Notes: generated by a model from the sequence alone, not told the origin. A stretch of DNA of 45,169 bases from Bacteroidales bacterium (GCA_024763075.1 JANTGF010000028.1:1-45169); one strand, 5' to 3'; counted from the stretch's first letter, positions 34,199 to 42,861 are shown. Translations and numbers: made by a program.

Positions 34199-34582
34199 AT
34201 GACATTGAATATTGAAGATAAAGGATTAAGTAAGCTGATTGTTGTTGGAGACAGGGTTTTGATTAAGCCAAAATCGGCTCAGTCCAAAACAAAATCCGGC
34301 CTGTACCTGCCACCGGGAGTGCAGGAAAAAGAACCGGTACAGAGTGGTTATGTAGTAAAAGTGGGACCGGGCTATCCGATTCCTGCAATTACAGATGTGG
34401 ATGAACCCTGGAAGGAAAAAAAGGAGGATGTAAAATATGTACCACTTCAACCTTCAGAGGGAGATCTGGCTATTTATCTGCAGAACAGTGGTTTTGAGAT
34501 TTTCTTCAATAATGAGAAATATATTATTGTCCCGCATTCATCTATTTTATTGCTTATTAGGGATGAGAGCCTGTTTGAATAG
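34199..34582 (+). CDS. GroES-family co-chaperone-like protein
   Basis: The product is 127 aa, longer than the usual 95-100 aa GroES. The start VVGDRVLIKPKSAQSKTKSG (15-34) with LYLPP matches the GroES core and the mobile-loop side. A roughly 20-residue insertion (YPIPAITDVDEPWKEKKEDV) follows, then GDLAIY and EKYIIVPHSSILLLI close the barrel. It is not next to a groEL gene, so it is not the housekeeping GroES; it may serve a specialised client such as the activase encoded 103 nt downstream (inference). Confidence 0.83.
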   Translation: MTLNIEDKGLSKLIVVGDRVLIKPKSAQSKTKSGLYLPPGVQEKEPVQSGYVVKVGPGYPIPAITDVDEPWKEKKEDVKYVPLQPSEGDLAIYLQNSGFEIFFNNEKYIIVPHSSILLLIRDESLFE

Positions 34583-34685
34583 AGTTTGAATTTTCAGGTT
34601 ATAAATGATGATATCCATTTGAAATATTTGATGCCTTTTCTTAAATTGCATCTTCAATTTTCGGTATTTATCTAAATAGATTTGT

Positions 34686-37600
34686 ATGGGAAATTCCAAA
34701 AGTATTTTAAGTATTGATATCGGTTCAGTATCCATTGCAATGGTCCTGATGGACTTAGATGGAAATGTGCTTCAATCGGCCTATGTATTTCATAAAGGAA
34801 AAGTCAGGGAAGCATTGCTGGAACTGGAACGTGAAATTGATCTTTCCCGGGTATTTGCCATTGTTACACCTTCTTCAGGAAATTGGTTTAATGAGTCGGT
34901 TATGCGCTTTGATCCGCAATTGAGTATCATTACCGCGTCAAAACACTTTTATACCGGGGTCATGGCAATTTTATATGTCGGGGCCGGAGGGTATCAGCTC
35001 ATCGCATTTGATAAGGACGGGAATTACAGCCATTCAGCAACAAATACCTCCTGTGCTGCCGGAACAGGGAGTTTTCTGGACCAGCAGGCTGACAGGCTTA
35101 ACCTGAAACGTATTGAAGACTTAGTGGAAGTAGCCCTTCAGAACAAAGATGAACTTCCGGTAATTGCTTCCCGTTGTGCCGTTTTTGCAAAAACCGATCT
35201 CGTACATGCCCAGCAGGCGGGTTATTCAAAATCAGCCATCTGTGATAGTTTATGCAGAGGGTTGGCGAAAAATATTGTGGATACATTGTTTAAAGAATCC
35301 ACGCTGGATGGCCGGATTGTGTTTGCCGGCGGGGTTTCAAGGAATAAGGCAGTAAAAAGTCACCTTGAAAATTTACTGGGAAAAAATCTGGAAACTCATG
35401 AATTTTCTCATTTATTCAGTGCAATCGGAGCGGCCCGTTTGTATATTGAGGATGGGAGGAGGGATGCTGAACCGGCAGGTATTAAGGCATTTAAAAATAT
35501 TTTAAAAGAAGAAAGTGGACAGAAAGATTATTTTCATCCGCCTTTGTCACTGAAGCTTTCATCCTATCCTGAATTTGTGTCTGAGGATGCATGGACCTTT
35601 GTTCCTGAGGTTTCCGGACATAGAGGAGAAGTTCAGACAGAGATTTTTAATGAATTGAATGCAAATAATCTCAGAGCCTGTTTCCTTGGTATTGATATTG
35701 GCTCCACAAGTACAAAGGCAATAATAATCGATAACAAAGATGATCCCCTGGCCGGATTTTACTCCTATACTGCCGGCCAGCCTTTACAGGCAGTTAAGGC
35801 CATTTTTGAATCCATTCATTCTCTGGAAGAAGAAAAAGCACTGAATTTCGGTTTCAGGGGAGCAGGGACCACTGGTTCAGGAAGAAAATTTATTGGAGCA
35901 CTGGTTGGAGCCGACCTTATTGTAGATGAAATAACTTCCCATGCAAAGGCGGCATATCAGCTGAATCCCAAAACGGATACCATTATCGAGATTGGCGGTC
36001 AGGATGCGAAGTTTACTCTTTTACGGAATGGAAATGTAACATTTTCTCAGATGAACTCCGTATGTGCTGCCGGAACGGGTAGTTTTATTGAAGAACAGGC
36101 CCGGAAACTGGGTATAAAACTTGCTGATTTTTCTGATCTGGCCGTTGGTGTAAAGGCACCCCTTGCAAGTGATCGTTGTACGGTTTTCATGGAAAGGGAC
36201 ATCAATCATTATTTAAACAGGGGATACAAGGTCAGGGAAATCCTGGCCAGTACTCTACATTCGGTGAGGGAAAATTATCTTCAGAAAGTAGCAGTGGAAT
36301 CTTCCATTGGTGATCAGGTTTGTTTTCAGGGAGCTACTGCAAGGAATAAAGCGCTGGTAGCTGCCTTTGAGGAGAAACTGGGCAGGGAAATCTTTGTTTC
36401 CAGATACTGCCATTTGACCGGTGCCCTTGGGACTGCATTGATGCTCAGGGAAGAAGCTCCTGCCAGAACAAAATTTAAGGGACTGGAGATCTTTAGGCAG
36501 GAAATTCCTTTAAAAAGTGAAATTTGTAGTTTTTGTAACAATCATTGCCGGATCTCTATTGCTGAAGTAAATAATGAAAAGGTGGCCTATGGCTTTTTAT
36601 GCGGAAGGGATTACGAAACAGAAAAGTTTATCGACAGAAATACTTCCGGATTCGACCTTTTGAAGGAAAGGAATAAAATCCTCAGGGTTTCTCCTTCTTC
36701 ATATTACAAGAAAGATTTTACCATTGGTCTGCCGGCAGACCTGCACTTATTTGATGAATTGAGTTTGTGGAAAAGGTTTTTTCAGGTTCTTGGAGTGAAA
36801 ACACTCTCCAGTGAAAATTTTTCAAATCCTCTGGAACAGGGCAAACGTGTGTCCGGAGCCGAGTTTTGTGCACCCATGTATGCTATGTACGGGCATGTTA
36901 CCTGGCTTTCCGAACGGGTGAATTATATTTTCCTGCCGGTTTATCTTGAGTCCAGGGACAAGAAGGAAAGGAATAAAGAAGAAAATTATTGCTATTATAC
37001 CCAGTTTAGTCCTTCTGTTGTTTCTTTAATAAATGACCGGGTAAAAGAAAAGATGTTGATACCGTTCCTGGATTTTAAAAGAGGGAATGAGCAGATTGTG
37101 AAAGTTCTTTATCAGAGTCTGCATTCTGTGCTGGGTGAGGAGGTCCGGCTCAATGAGGTGAAAAAAGCCTGGGCTGATGCAACTCAAATGGTTGAAAGGC
37201 AGAGAATAAAACTCAGGGAATTATATATTAACAGAATTAAAGCCGTCCAGGGCATTAAAGTGGTTTTACTGGGAAGGCCATACCTGGTTCTGTCAAAATC
37301 ACTAAATAAAGGAATTCCTGAATTATTCGGAAGTATGGGTGTGCAAACTTTTTATCAGGATATGGTGCCTTACGGGCAGGAGGATATGCTGGATATCGAT
37401 TACCTTTTAAAAGCATTCCCCTGGCATTTTGCCTCTAAGATTTTGGAGGTAACCCGAATGATCATTAAAACACCAAATATATATCCTGTTTTTGTTACGG
37501 CTTTTAAATGTGCTCCGGATTCATTTGTTCTGGAGTATTTTAAAAAAATGCTGGATCAACAGGGGAAACCTTATCTTATCCTACAGGTGGATGAACACGA

Positions 37601-38930
37601 TTCGAATGTGGGATATGAAACACGAATTGAAGCAGGGGTAAGATCTTTCAGGAACCATGCAAAGATGAACATGGCTAAAGATCTGGCCATAAAACCGGTT
37701 CTAACCAGACCGGATACTGTTTTGTCAAAATCCATGACGGTTTTGTTTCCTAACTGGGATGATATTACCGGCAGGTTTATTGTGGCAAATCTCCGGCGTA
37801 CGGGTTTTGATGCCCGTTTGCTGGAGCATAGCGAACTCAGCATTAAGAAAAGCATGGTCCATAATACCGGACAATGCCTGCCCTTGAATATAATCGCTCA
37901 GGAATATATGGATTACATCCTAAAGTACGATCTGAAACCGGAAAATACAATTCTTTGGATGACCGAGGCACAGCTGACATGTAACATCAGAATGTACCCG
38001 CAATTCATTAAAACCCTGCTTGAAAAGCATGGAGAAGGGATGGAAAAAGCCTCTGTTTATTCAGGAGAACTCTCCCATCTTGAAATATCTGTAAATACTA
38101 CCTATTATGCCTATTTTTGTTATATGCTGGGAGGTTTGCTCAGGCGACTGGTTACAAAATTGCGTCCGTATGAGGTGCAGAAAGGTCAGACAGATGTTGC
38201 ATTGAACAAGAGTATTCAAATCATTGAGCAGGCTTTTTTGGGGAATGAAACCCTGGATAATGCCCTGTCCTGGTCCATGAAACAGTTTGAAGGAATAAAG
38301 CTGCATGAGGGGAGAAAACCACAGGTAGCCATTTTTGGTGATCTGTTTGTTCGTGACAATGACGTGATGAATCAGCAACTTATCAGAACAATTGAAAAAA
38401 CAGGTGGCGAAGTGATTAATACACCTTACAATGATTATACAAAAATAACCATTGAAAATGTGATTCGCAGAAGAATAGCTAAGGGGAGAAGCCTTGAAGC
38501 CATAGGCTATAGAACATTATTATCGGGTCTTAAATACATTGAAAAACGCTATTACAGGTATTTTGAGCCCTGGCTGGGAAAAGACCACACGATTGATGCA
38601 AAAAAACTGGAAAAGAACCTGAAACAATTCAATATTGATCTTTATCATTCCGGTGAATCTTATGATAATATTCTGAAGATCTTTCATATCATTGAAAAGT
38701 ATCCGGATGTTTCCCTTTTCGTTCAGACCAATCCTGCCTTTTGTTGTCCTTCTCTGATCACAGAAGCCATGAAAAATGAAATTCACAGGGTAACCGGGGT
38801 TCCCATCGTTACAATTACTTATGACGGAACCAGTGAACAAAAAAATGAGGTAATTATTCCTTACATCAAATCACTGAAAAAGAAGATGGACCAGGCTGAT
38901 ATGGTAAAAATATCTGAGAAAAAATTGTAG
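34686..38930 (+). CDS. Acyl-CoA dehydratase activase fusion (BadF/HgdC-type ATPase, DUF2229, HgdB-like)
   Basis: The product is 1414 aa. Two ASKHA ATPase domains come first: about 5-255 (LSIDIGSVSIAMVLMD, NTSCAAGTGSFLDQQADRL with Cys123) and about 334-595 (IDIGSTSTKAIIID, IEIGGQDAKFTLL, NSVCAAGTGSFIEEQARKL with Cys460). The two cysteines are in the positions that bind the [4Fe-4S] cluster of 2-hydroxyacyl-CoA dehydratase activators. A CxxCxxxC motif (Cys614, Cys617, Cys621) opens the DUF2229-type part (about 610-880), and the C-terminal 500 residues resemble the dehydratase D-component fold. Stand-alone fusions of this kind are widespread in anaerobes with unknown substrate; electron transfer driven by ATP is the family's known chemistry. 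Confidence 0.9.
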   Translation: MGNSKSILSIDIGSVSIAMVLMDLDGNVLQSAYVFHKGKVREALLELEREIDLSRVFAIVTPSSGNWFNESVMRFDPQLSIITASKHFYTGVMAILYVGAGGYQLIAFDKDGNYSHSATNTSCAAGTGSFLDQQADRLNLKRIEDLVEVALQNKDELPVIASRCAVFAKTDLVHAQQAGYSKSAICDSLCRGLAKNIVDTLFKESTLDGRIVFAGGVSRNKAVKSHLENLLGKNLETHEFSHLFSAIGAARLYIEDGRRDAEPAGIKAFKNILKEESGQKDYFHPPLSLKLSSYPEFVSEDAWTFVPEVSGHRGEVQTEIFNELNANNLRACFLGIDIGSTSTKAIIIDNKDDPLAGFYSYTAGQPLQAVKAIFESIHSLEEEKALNFGFRGAGTTGSGRKFIGALVGADLIVDEITSHAKAAYQLNPKTDTIIEIGGQDAKFTLLRNGNVTFSQMNSVCAAGTGSFIEEQARKLGIKLADFSDLAVGVKAPLASDRCTVFMERDINHYLNRGYKVREILASTLHSVRENYLQKVAVESSIGDQVCFQGATARNKALVAAFEEKLGREIFVSRYCHLTGALGTALMLREEAPARTKFKGLEIFRQEIPLKSEICSFCNNHCRISIAEVNNEKVAYGFLCGRDYETEKFIDRNTSGFDLLKERNKILRVSPSSYYKKDFTIGLPADLHLFDELSLWKRFFQVLGVKTLSSENFSNPLEQGKRVSGAEFCAPMYAMYGHVTWLSERVNYIFLPVYLESRDKKERNKEENYCYYTQFSPSVVSLINDRVKEKMLIPFLDFKRGNEQIVKVLYQSLHSVLGEEVRLNEVKKAWADATQMVERQRIKLRELYINRIKAVQGIKVVLLGRPYLVLSKSLNKGIPELFGSMGVQTFYQDMVPYGQEDMLDIDYLLKAFPWHFASKILEVTRMIIKTPNIYPVFVTAFKCAPDSFVLEYFKKMLDQQGKPYLILQVDEHDSNVGYETRIEAGVRSFRNHAKMNMAKDLAIKPVLTRPDTVLSKSMTVLFPNWDDITGRFIVANLRRTGFDARLLEHSELSIKKSMVHNTGQCLPLNIIAQEYMDYILKYDLKPENTILWMTEAQLTCNIRMYPQFIKTLLEKHGEGMEKASVYSGELSHLEISVNTTYYAYFCYMLGGLLRRLVTKLRPYEVQKGQTDVALNKSIQIIEQAFLGNETLDNALSWSMKQFEGIKLHEGRKPQVAIFGDLFVRDNDVMNQQLIRTIEKTGGEVINTPYNDYTKITIENVIRRRIAKGRSLEAIGYRTLLSGLKYIEKRYYRYFEPWLGKDHTIDAKKLEKNLKQFNIDLYHSGESYDNILKIFHIIEKYPDVSLFVQTNPAFCCPSLITEAMKNEIHRVTGVPIVTITYDGTSEQKNEVIIPYIKSLKKKMDQADMVKISEKKL

Positions 38931-38958
38931 CGCAGGAAAACCATGCCTTTATTAATAA

Positions 38959-38991
38959 TACCTTTTGTACCTCAGGTAAAGACGAAAGGTA
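38959..38991 (+). terminator. Nested hairpin after the activase gene
   Basis: Outer arms TACCTTT (38959-38965) and AAAGGTA (38985-38991) enclose an inner TACCT/AGGTA hairpin (38968-38978). A T-rich tract ending in eight or more T residues begins about 15 nt later. It is plausible as a terminator but not canonical because the T-run is not adjacent. Confidence 0.4.
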
Positions 38992-39100
38992 AACTTATTT
39001 CTTCATTTTTTTTAAAAAGCTTGCATTTTAAGCAACATCATTATTTATAACGCATTAATATTTAGTTAATTTTGTGTTTTACAACAAACCCTGTGTAAAA

Positions 39101-40081
39101 GTGGTAAGAATATTCAAAATATTTATTTGGATTCTGATTTTAATAATCATGGCATTTGACCAGCCTGAACCAGCAATAACCGCAGCCTATATTAAGTTGA
39201 GAATAGCACAAAACGATACAATAGCGTATTTGAATATTCCCGGGCGGAAGGATGATGCCATAACAGGCTCTGAGTTTACGGTTCAAATTACCGGACTGAG
39301 TATTGAAGATAGAGAAAAAGCTGTGGTTAAAGAAATATTATCAGGAAATGTACCATCCTTCTCACGAAAATTGCGACCTATAAGAATTAATGAAAAAATT
39401 AATGCCAATAATTATGAATTCGTTTTTTTTACTGTTTGTGATTATCTGGCTGTTGGTTCTGATGAAGATTATTTATATATACCATTGACACCTTCCACCG
39501 CCCAGTATCTTGCTAATCAACTGGACTGTTCCCTTCCTACAAAAAAAATTGTAGATATTATTAATGCTAACACAGAAATTAAACTACATCCTCAACCAAT
39601 ACCACCCTCGGACAGAATGACAACCGTGGCGGTTTTCAGCCAACATACAGATTCAGTTAAACAGCAAATTTCTCAATTGGGGATGGACAGATCAGGTAAC
39701 AATATTATTGGAGGACATAAAAAAGATGTAATCATTTCAAATAAAATATACAGCTCAGACCGAAATTATGAGAGGGTTGTAATCTATGGCTGGCATTTTA
39801 GCGAAAATCATCCAATCCAACCTGTGCATAATGGTCATACAGCACAGTATGCTGATTACTCGCATGGAATTCGGTTCATCGCTAATGTGGCTTTTATTAA
39901 CGGAGATTCAATTCAGGTTGCAGAAATTTTAGAGGATCCTGATTTGGCCAAATTATTGAGTAGTGAGGGAGTAATTAAGAAACCCTATTATCCGGAGAGT
40001 GATGTTTTTGCTCTGATGGAGATTTGTTCCAATAACTTTTTAATCAGTAAGACTATGATTTTACTTTCCGAAATCATTTAG
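39101..40081 (+). CDS. Secreted protein of unknown function (conserved)
   Basis: The product is 326 aa from a GTG at 39101; a GTG at 39074 is also in frame but coincides with a TAATTTTG promoter-like element at 39067-39074, so the later start is preferred. A hydrophobic stretch (IFKIFIWILILIIMAF) serves as signal or anchor. The body has distinctive segments: LYIPLTPSTAQYLANQLDCS (about 141-160), GHKKDVIIS, VVIYGWHFSENHPIQPVHNG, and AQYADYSHGIRFIANV. I recall these as conserved in hypothetical proteins from several phyla, with His, Tyr and Asp residues that could form an active site, but no function is known. It is monocistronic after the activase gene. Confidence 0.78.
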   Translation: MVRIFKIFIWILILIIMAFDQPEPAITAAYIKLRIAQNDTIAYLNIPGRKDDAITGSEFTVQITGLSIEDREKAVVKEILSGNVPSFSRKLRPIRINEKINANNYEFVFFTVCDYLAVGSDEDYLYIPLTPSTAQYLANQLDCSLPTKKIVDIINANTEIKLHPQPIPPSDRMTTVAVFSQHTDSVKQQISQLGMDRSGNNIIGGHKKDVIISNKIYSSDRNYERVVIYGWHFSENHPIQPVHNGHTAQYADYSHGIRFIANVAFINGDSIQVAEILEDPDLAKLLSSEGVIKKPYYPESDVFALMEICSNNFLISKTMILLSEII

Positions 40082-40352
40082 CTGATTGACCTTTAGCGAT
40101 AGCGAGGGATCTTATGGGTTTTTTCGCATCTTTTTGCGTGAAATAATAAAATCAATACTCAGTTGAGATACCTCGTTAACTGTGGCTGGGAGTTTCATTT
40201 TAATTATAGTTCAACCAAAACTATTGACTCCCGGCATCCGGGTTCCATATACAAAAATGGAATTCAATGGCCGGTTTTGAGTTGTGGTAAAAATGTATTT
40301 TTCATCTTCAAGGCAGGTACAGAGTTTTGTTATCTGTTTCGACTAAAAACAT

Positions 40353-41186
40353 TTATTCTGTATAGCCCAATGAGGTCAGGAATGTATCTGTCTCAGAGAT
40401 AGTTTTATTAAAATTATCTAAATGCTTATAATTAAAAAAACCGTGTTTCTCTCCTTCATAAAGAAATAGCTCACACTTGCTGCCTACTTTTTTCATCACT
40501 GTTTTATAGTACATTGCTGTTTCGATAGGAATAAGCTTATCTTCAGTTCCAAGAAAAAATATGGTGGGTGGGGCTCCTGCTTTTATATTGTGAATGGGGG
40601 AGAAATCTTTATATTCCGAACCTATTCTGTCGTATCCATAACCTCCTGGTCCGTTATCTATAACCGGGTTAAACAGTACAAGCGCATTTGGTTTAGAGCT
40701 TATCTCCAGGTTTTCAGACGGGTTATCATATTTACTAATTATGGCTGTAGCTGCTGCAAGGTGTCCCCCGGCAGAACCACCGGACGCAATTATTCGTGAT
40801 GTATCGATCTGATACTCTTCTGCATTTTTCCTTAAAAACCGGATGGCCGATTTAGCATCTTCCAAAGCATCGAAGGGTGTTGAATTGTTCCGTGATTTTA
40901 CCCTGTAATCTGCAAGGACACATATTATTCCCCTTTTTGAAAAATATTTTGCATGTGGTTTAAACTGGGATGTACTGCCACCATTCCACCCACCCCCGAA
41001 AAAGAAAATCATAGCAGGATAGGTTTTATCCGGTTTTATATTTGCAGGATAATAAAAATCCAGTGCTAAAAAAGTTGTATCAATTTGTTTATATATTACC
41101 CGTTTAATATCCGGGCTTGCTTCCTGTGAGAATCCATAAATTCCCAAAAGCAATTCAGTTGCAAAAAGTAAATATAGTTTTTTCAT
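40353..41186 (-). CDS. Secreted alpha/beta-hydrolase esterase (HSL/BD-FAE-like)
   Basis: The product is 277 aa with a Sec signal peptide (cleavage near YGFSQ). The oxyanion motif FFGGGWNGGS (62-71) replaces the usual HGGG by GGGW, the nucleophile elbow is GGSAGG with Ser138, and Asp216 (GTEDKLIP) and His248 (GEKHGFFN) complete the triad. This is the pattern of acetyl-xylan/feruloyl-type and HSL-like esterases found in Bacteroidota polysaccharide loci. No glycoside hydrolase lies nearby. The upstream spacer (41187-41518) also holds the promoter of the divergent osmC gene. Confidence 0.85.
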   Translation of the reverse strand: MKKLYLLFATELLLGIYGFSQEASPDIKRVIYKQIDTTFLALDFYYPANIKPDKTYPAMIFFFGGGWNGGSTSQFKPHAKYFSKRGIICVLADYRVKSRNNSTPFDALEDAKSAIRFLRKNAEEYQIDTSRIIASGGSAGGHLAAATAIISKYDNPSENLEISSKPNALVLFNPVIDNGPGGYGYDRIGSEYKDFSPIHNIKAGAPPTIFFLGTEDKLIPIETAMYYKTVMKKVGSKCELFLYEGEKHGFFNYKHLDNFNKTISETDTFLTSLGYTE

Positions 41187-41518
41187 AGTTCATAAATGTA
41201 GATATTAATTCATAATATTTCAACAGTTAAGCTAAAATCATTTAACCAAACTAATCCCGGGCGATCGTCGGGCAATAAAGGGTTTTGTTTCCCACACACA
41301 GGTGCTCATGAGGAGATTATATTCCCGTTTTGATTCCTTGTCAAGCTTGCTGCAAGGTAGTTTGTTAGTGAGTATATATGGGACCTGATACATGGTCCTG
41401 AGTGTTTACTAAGTGAAATCTCCCAAAAATATAATTCATGTTTTTCAGGTTAAAATTCATATATTTGACAGATCTTTTATCTGGAAATAATTTTTTAACA
41501 AATAACAAAACATAAATT
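41187..41518. other. Divergent spacer between esterase and osmC
   Basis: No gene seen in 332 bp. Features are a -7-like element for osmC (listed separately), a CGATCG palindrome in CCCGGGCGATCGTCGGG near 41258-41274, and a weak GGACC/GGTCC dyad near 41380-41398. Nothing else was recognised. Confidence 0.5.
41460..41467 (+). promoter_or_regulatory. Putative -7 element TATATTTG for osmC
   Basis: TATATTTG is a full TAnnTTTG match, 51 nt upstream of the ATG at 41519. The upstream T-run near 41440 could serve as a weak -33 region. Confidence 0.5.
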
Positions 41519-41944
41519 ATGACAACAAGAAAAGCGAATGCTGTTTGGAAAGGTACCTTAAAAGAAGGTAATGGTGTAATGAATTATAGTGATTATAGCG
41601 GGCCTTTTACTTTTGCTTCCCGTTTTGAGGAGGGCAAAGGAACAAACCCCGAGGAATTGATAGGAGCAGCTCATTCAGGGTGTTATTCCATGTTCCTTGC
41701 TGCGCTGATTGGTGGAGAAGGATTAAACCCTGAAAAAGTAGAAACAAGTGCCGCAGTGACTCTTGGTGAAGATAACGGACCATGCATTACAAATATTAAG
41801 CTGACCTGCAATGTCAGTTGTGATGGATTAAGCCAGGAAAAATTTGAAGAATTAGCAGCCGCTGCGAAAGAAGGCTGCCCTGTTTCCAGACTTTATGCCG
41901 GAGGTACAGCTGAGATTGAACTGGATGCTAAATTAGTTGGCTGA
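41519..41944 (+). CDS. osmC: OsmC-type peroxiredoxin
   Basis: The product is 141 aa, the usual OsmC length. SRFEEGKGTNPEELIGAAHS (34-53) followed by Cys55, and AAAAKEGCPVSRLY with Cys120, are the two redox-active cysteine regions of OsmC; the start with VWKGTLKEGNGVM also fits. OsmC reduces organic hydroperoxides in the cytoplasm using its cysteine pair. The gene is single, with a TATATTTG promoter element upstream, and is followed 39 nt later by the REP unit that begins the RAYT element. Confidence 0.93.
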   Translation: MTTRKANAVWKGTLKEGNGVMNYSDYSGPFTFASRFEEGKGTNPEELIGAAHSGCYSMFLAALIGGEGLNPEKVETSAAVTLGEDNGPCITNIKLTCNVSCDGLSQEKFEELAAAAKEGCPVSRLYAGGTAEIELDAKLVG

Positions 41945-41983
41945 ATTTATTCCGGGATTCATTTAATTATTACTAATGTTTTG

Positions 41984-42015
41984 CCCCACGCTGGCGCGGA
42001 TTTGCAATCCGTGCC
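41984..42015 (-). repeat. REP unit, left flank of the RAYT gene
   Basis: The hairpin core is GGCGCGGATT / AATCCGTGCC (41993-42015, one G-T wobble) with CCCCACGCT beside it. Its reverse complement equals the unit at 42610-42641 except for one base in the CAGCGTGGGG tail. It lies 4 nt past the transposase stop. Confidence 0.88.
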
Positions 42016-42019
42016 ATTG

Positions 42020-42550
42020 TTATTTTATCACTATTATTTCCAATAAACCTTTTTCACCAGCATAATCGGCTGCACTGCTAAACATATAATCTTCTGCCCT
42101 GAAAACCAAACCTTCTACTACTGGATTTTGGTGGATATAGTTTAGTTTTTGGTCAATAACTGTATTGCTCCAAAGTTCTATCGGTCTGTTATCCGTTCTC
42201 CAAAACCGATAGCCTTCGGGAGTTTTAAATTGGTCTAACAACCATTCTTTACGACTTTCCCTATAATTTTTAGTAATGGCCTTGATAATTGCTTTGCTGG
42301 TAAATTTTTTATAATCCCGGAGGATATTCTGTAATAAATGGCCTTCTTTAGCCCTTATAATCAGATGTACATGATTTGTCATTATGCACCAGGCAAATAT
42401 CTCTAGTCCTTTATGTTTTTGACAATATTCAAGATTTTCCACCAGGATGTTTTTGTACTCGCTCCTGGAAAAAACATCCACCCAGCCCTGGACCGCAAAA
42501 GATACGAAATAAACTCCTGCGGGATTATGAAATTTGTGCTTTCTGCTCAT
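42020..42550 (-). CDS. REP-associated tyrosine transposase (RAYT, Y1/HUH family)
   Basis: The product is 176 aa. The HUH motif is His60-Val-His62 in MTNHVHLIIRA. LRDYKKFTSKAI (78-89) is the usual following helix, and the nucleophile is most likely Tyr138 in NYIHQNPVVEGLV, the same position as Tyr115 in the E. coli RAYT (DYIYINPVKHGWV). All catalytic residues are present, so the gene appears intact. RAYTs are domesticated relatives of IS200/IS605 transposases that bind, cut and join REP hairpins, spreading them through the genome. The flanking REP units and dispersed REP-like copies elsewhere in this window support activity, past or present. Confidence 0.9.
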   Translation of the reverse strand: MSRKHKFHNPAGVYFVSFAVQGWVDVFSRSEYKNILVENLEYCQKHKGLEIFAWCIMTNHVHLIIRAKEGHLLQNILRDYKKFTSKAIIKAITKNYRESRKEWLLDQFKTPEGYRFWRTDNRPIELWSNTVIDQKLNYIHQNPVVEGLVFRAEDYMFSSAADYAGEKGLLEIIVIK

Positions 42551-42609
42551 TACTTTATTGATTATTTGAACAAAGATAATAGGACAAACTTGAAAATAAA
42601 CTTATTTGG

Positions 42610-42641
42610 GGCACGGATTGCAAATCCGCGCCAGCGAGGGG
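42610..42641 (+). repeat. REP unit, right flank of the RAYT gene
   Basis: The core GGCACGGATT / AATCCGCGCC (42610-42632) is followed by AGCGAGGGG. It is the reverse complement of the left unit with one mismatch in 32 nt, and begins 60 nt upstream of the transposase start codon. Confidence 0.88.
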
Positions 42642-42776
42642 GAAGACCGAACTCGGGAGACGAAAGAAAGACGAGTCAATCAATGTTCTATGATTCTGTT
42701 TTGGGCTTTATTTTATTTGTTAAGCTCAGAACCTCACTTTCAGTGATAGATGATGTCTTTTTTATTAGATAATGAT

Positions 42777-42811
42777 TGCCACACGATACAATCGTGCGGC
42801 AGCGTTGGGAG
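42777..42811 (+). repeat. Second-type REP hairpin near the RAYT gene
   Basis: TGCC-A-CACGAT (42777-42787) pairs with ATCGTG-C-GGCA (42791-42801) across ACA, followed by GCGTTGGGAG. The CAGCG tail is shared with the RAYT-flanking units, and the full order matches the dispersed copy at 25865-25900. Confidence 0.72.
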
Positions 42812-42820
42812 TAAACCAAT

Positions 42821-42861
42821 AATCGTCATTTGAAAGTACAATGCACTTCCAAATGACGATT
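42821..42861. repeat. Long hairpin of 16 paired bases
   Basis: AATCGTCATTTG (42821-42832) pairs perfectly with CAAATGACGATT (42850-42861); after one A/C mismatch, AAGT pairs with ACTT, leaving a 7-nt loop. No T-run follows on either strand, so it is more likely an interspersed palindrome than a terminator. Confidence 0.85.

Larger units (their letters stand above)
41984..42641. mobile_element. RAYT-REP unit: transposase gene between inverted REP hairpins
   Basis: A REP-associated tyrosine transposase gene lies between two REP units that are near-perfect reverse complements of one another (32 nt each, one mismatch). No target-site duplication or classical IS inverted repeats were seen, in line with the single-strand HUH mechanism of this family. 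The whole unit is 658 bp between osmC and a gene-free stretch. Confidence 0.8.

Noticed and set aside
34677-34684. TAGATTTG, a full match to the TAnnTTTG promoter element, directly before the activase start
   Set aside because: It ends 1 nt before the ATG at 34686, so transcription would start inside the gene; the conserved N-terminus begins at that ATG.
40163-40402. 79-codon plus-strand frame between the unknown secreted protein and the esterase
   Set aside because: It overlaps the esterase 3' end in antisense and has no signal or family features.
42413-42772. Plus-strand frame overlapping the RAYT gene and its REP unit
   Set aside because: Antisense to an intact transposase with all catalytic residues; the product has no recognisable features.
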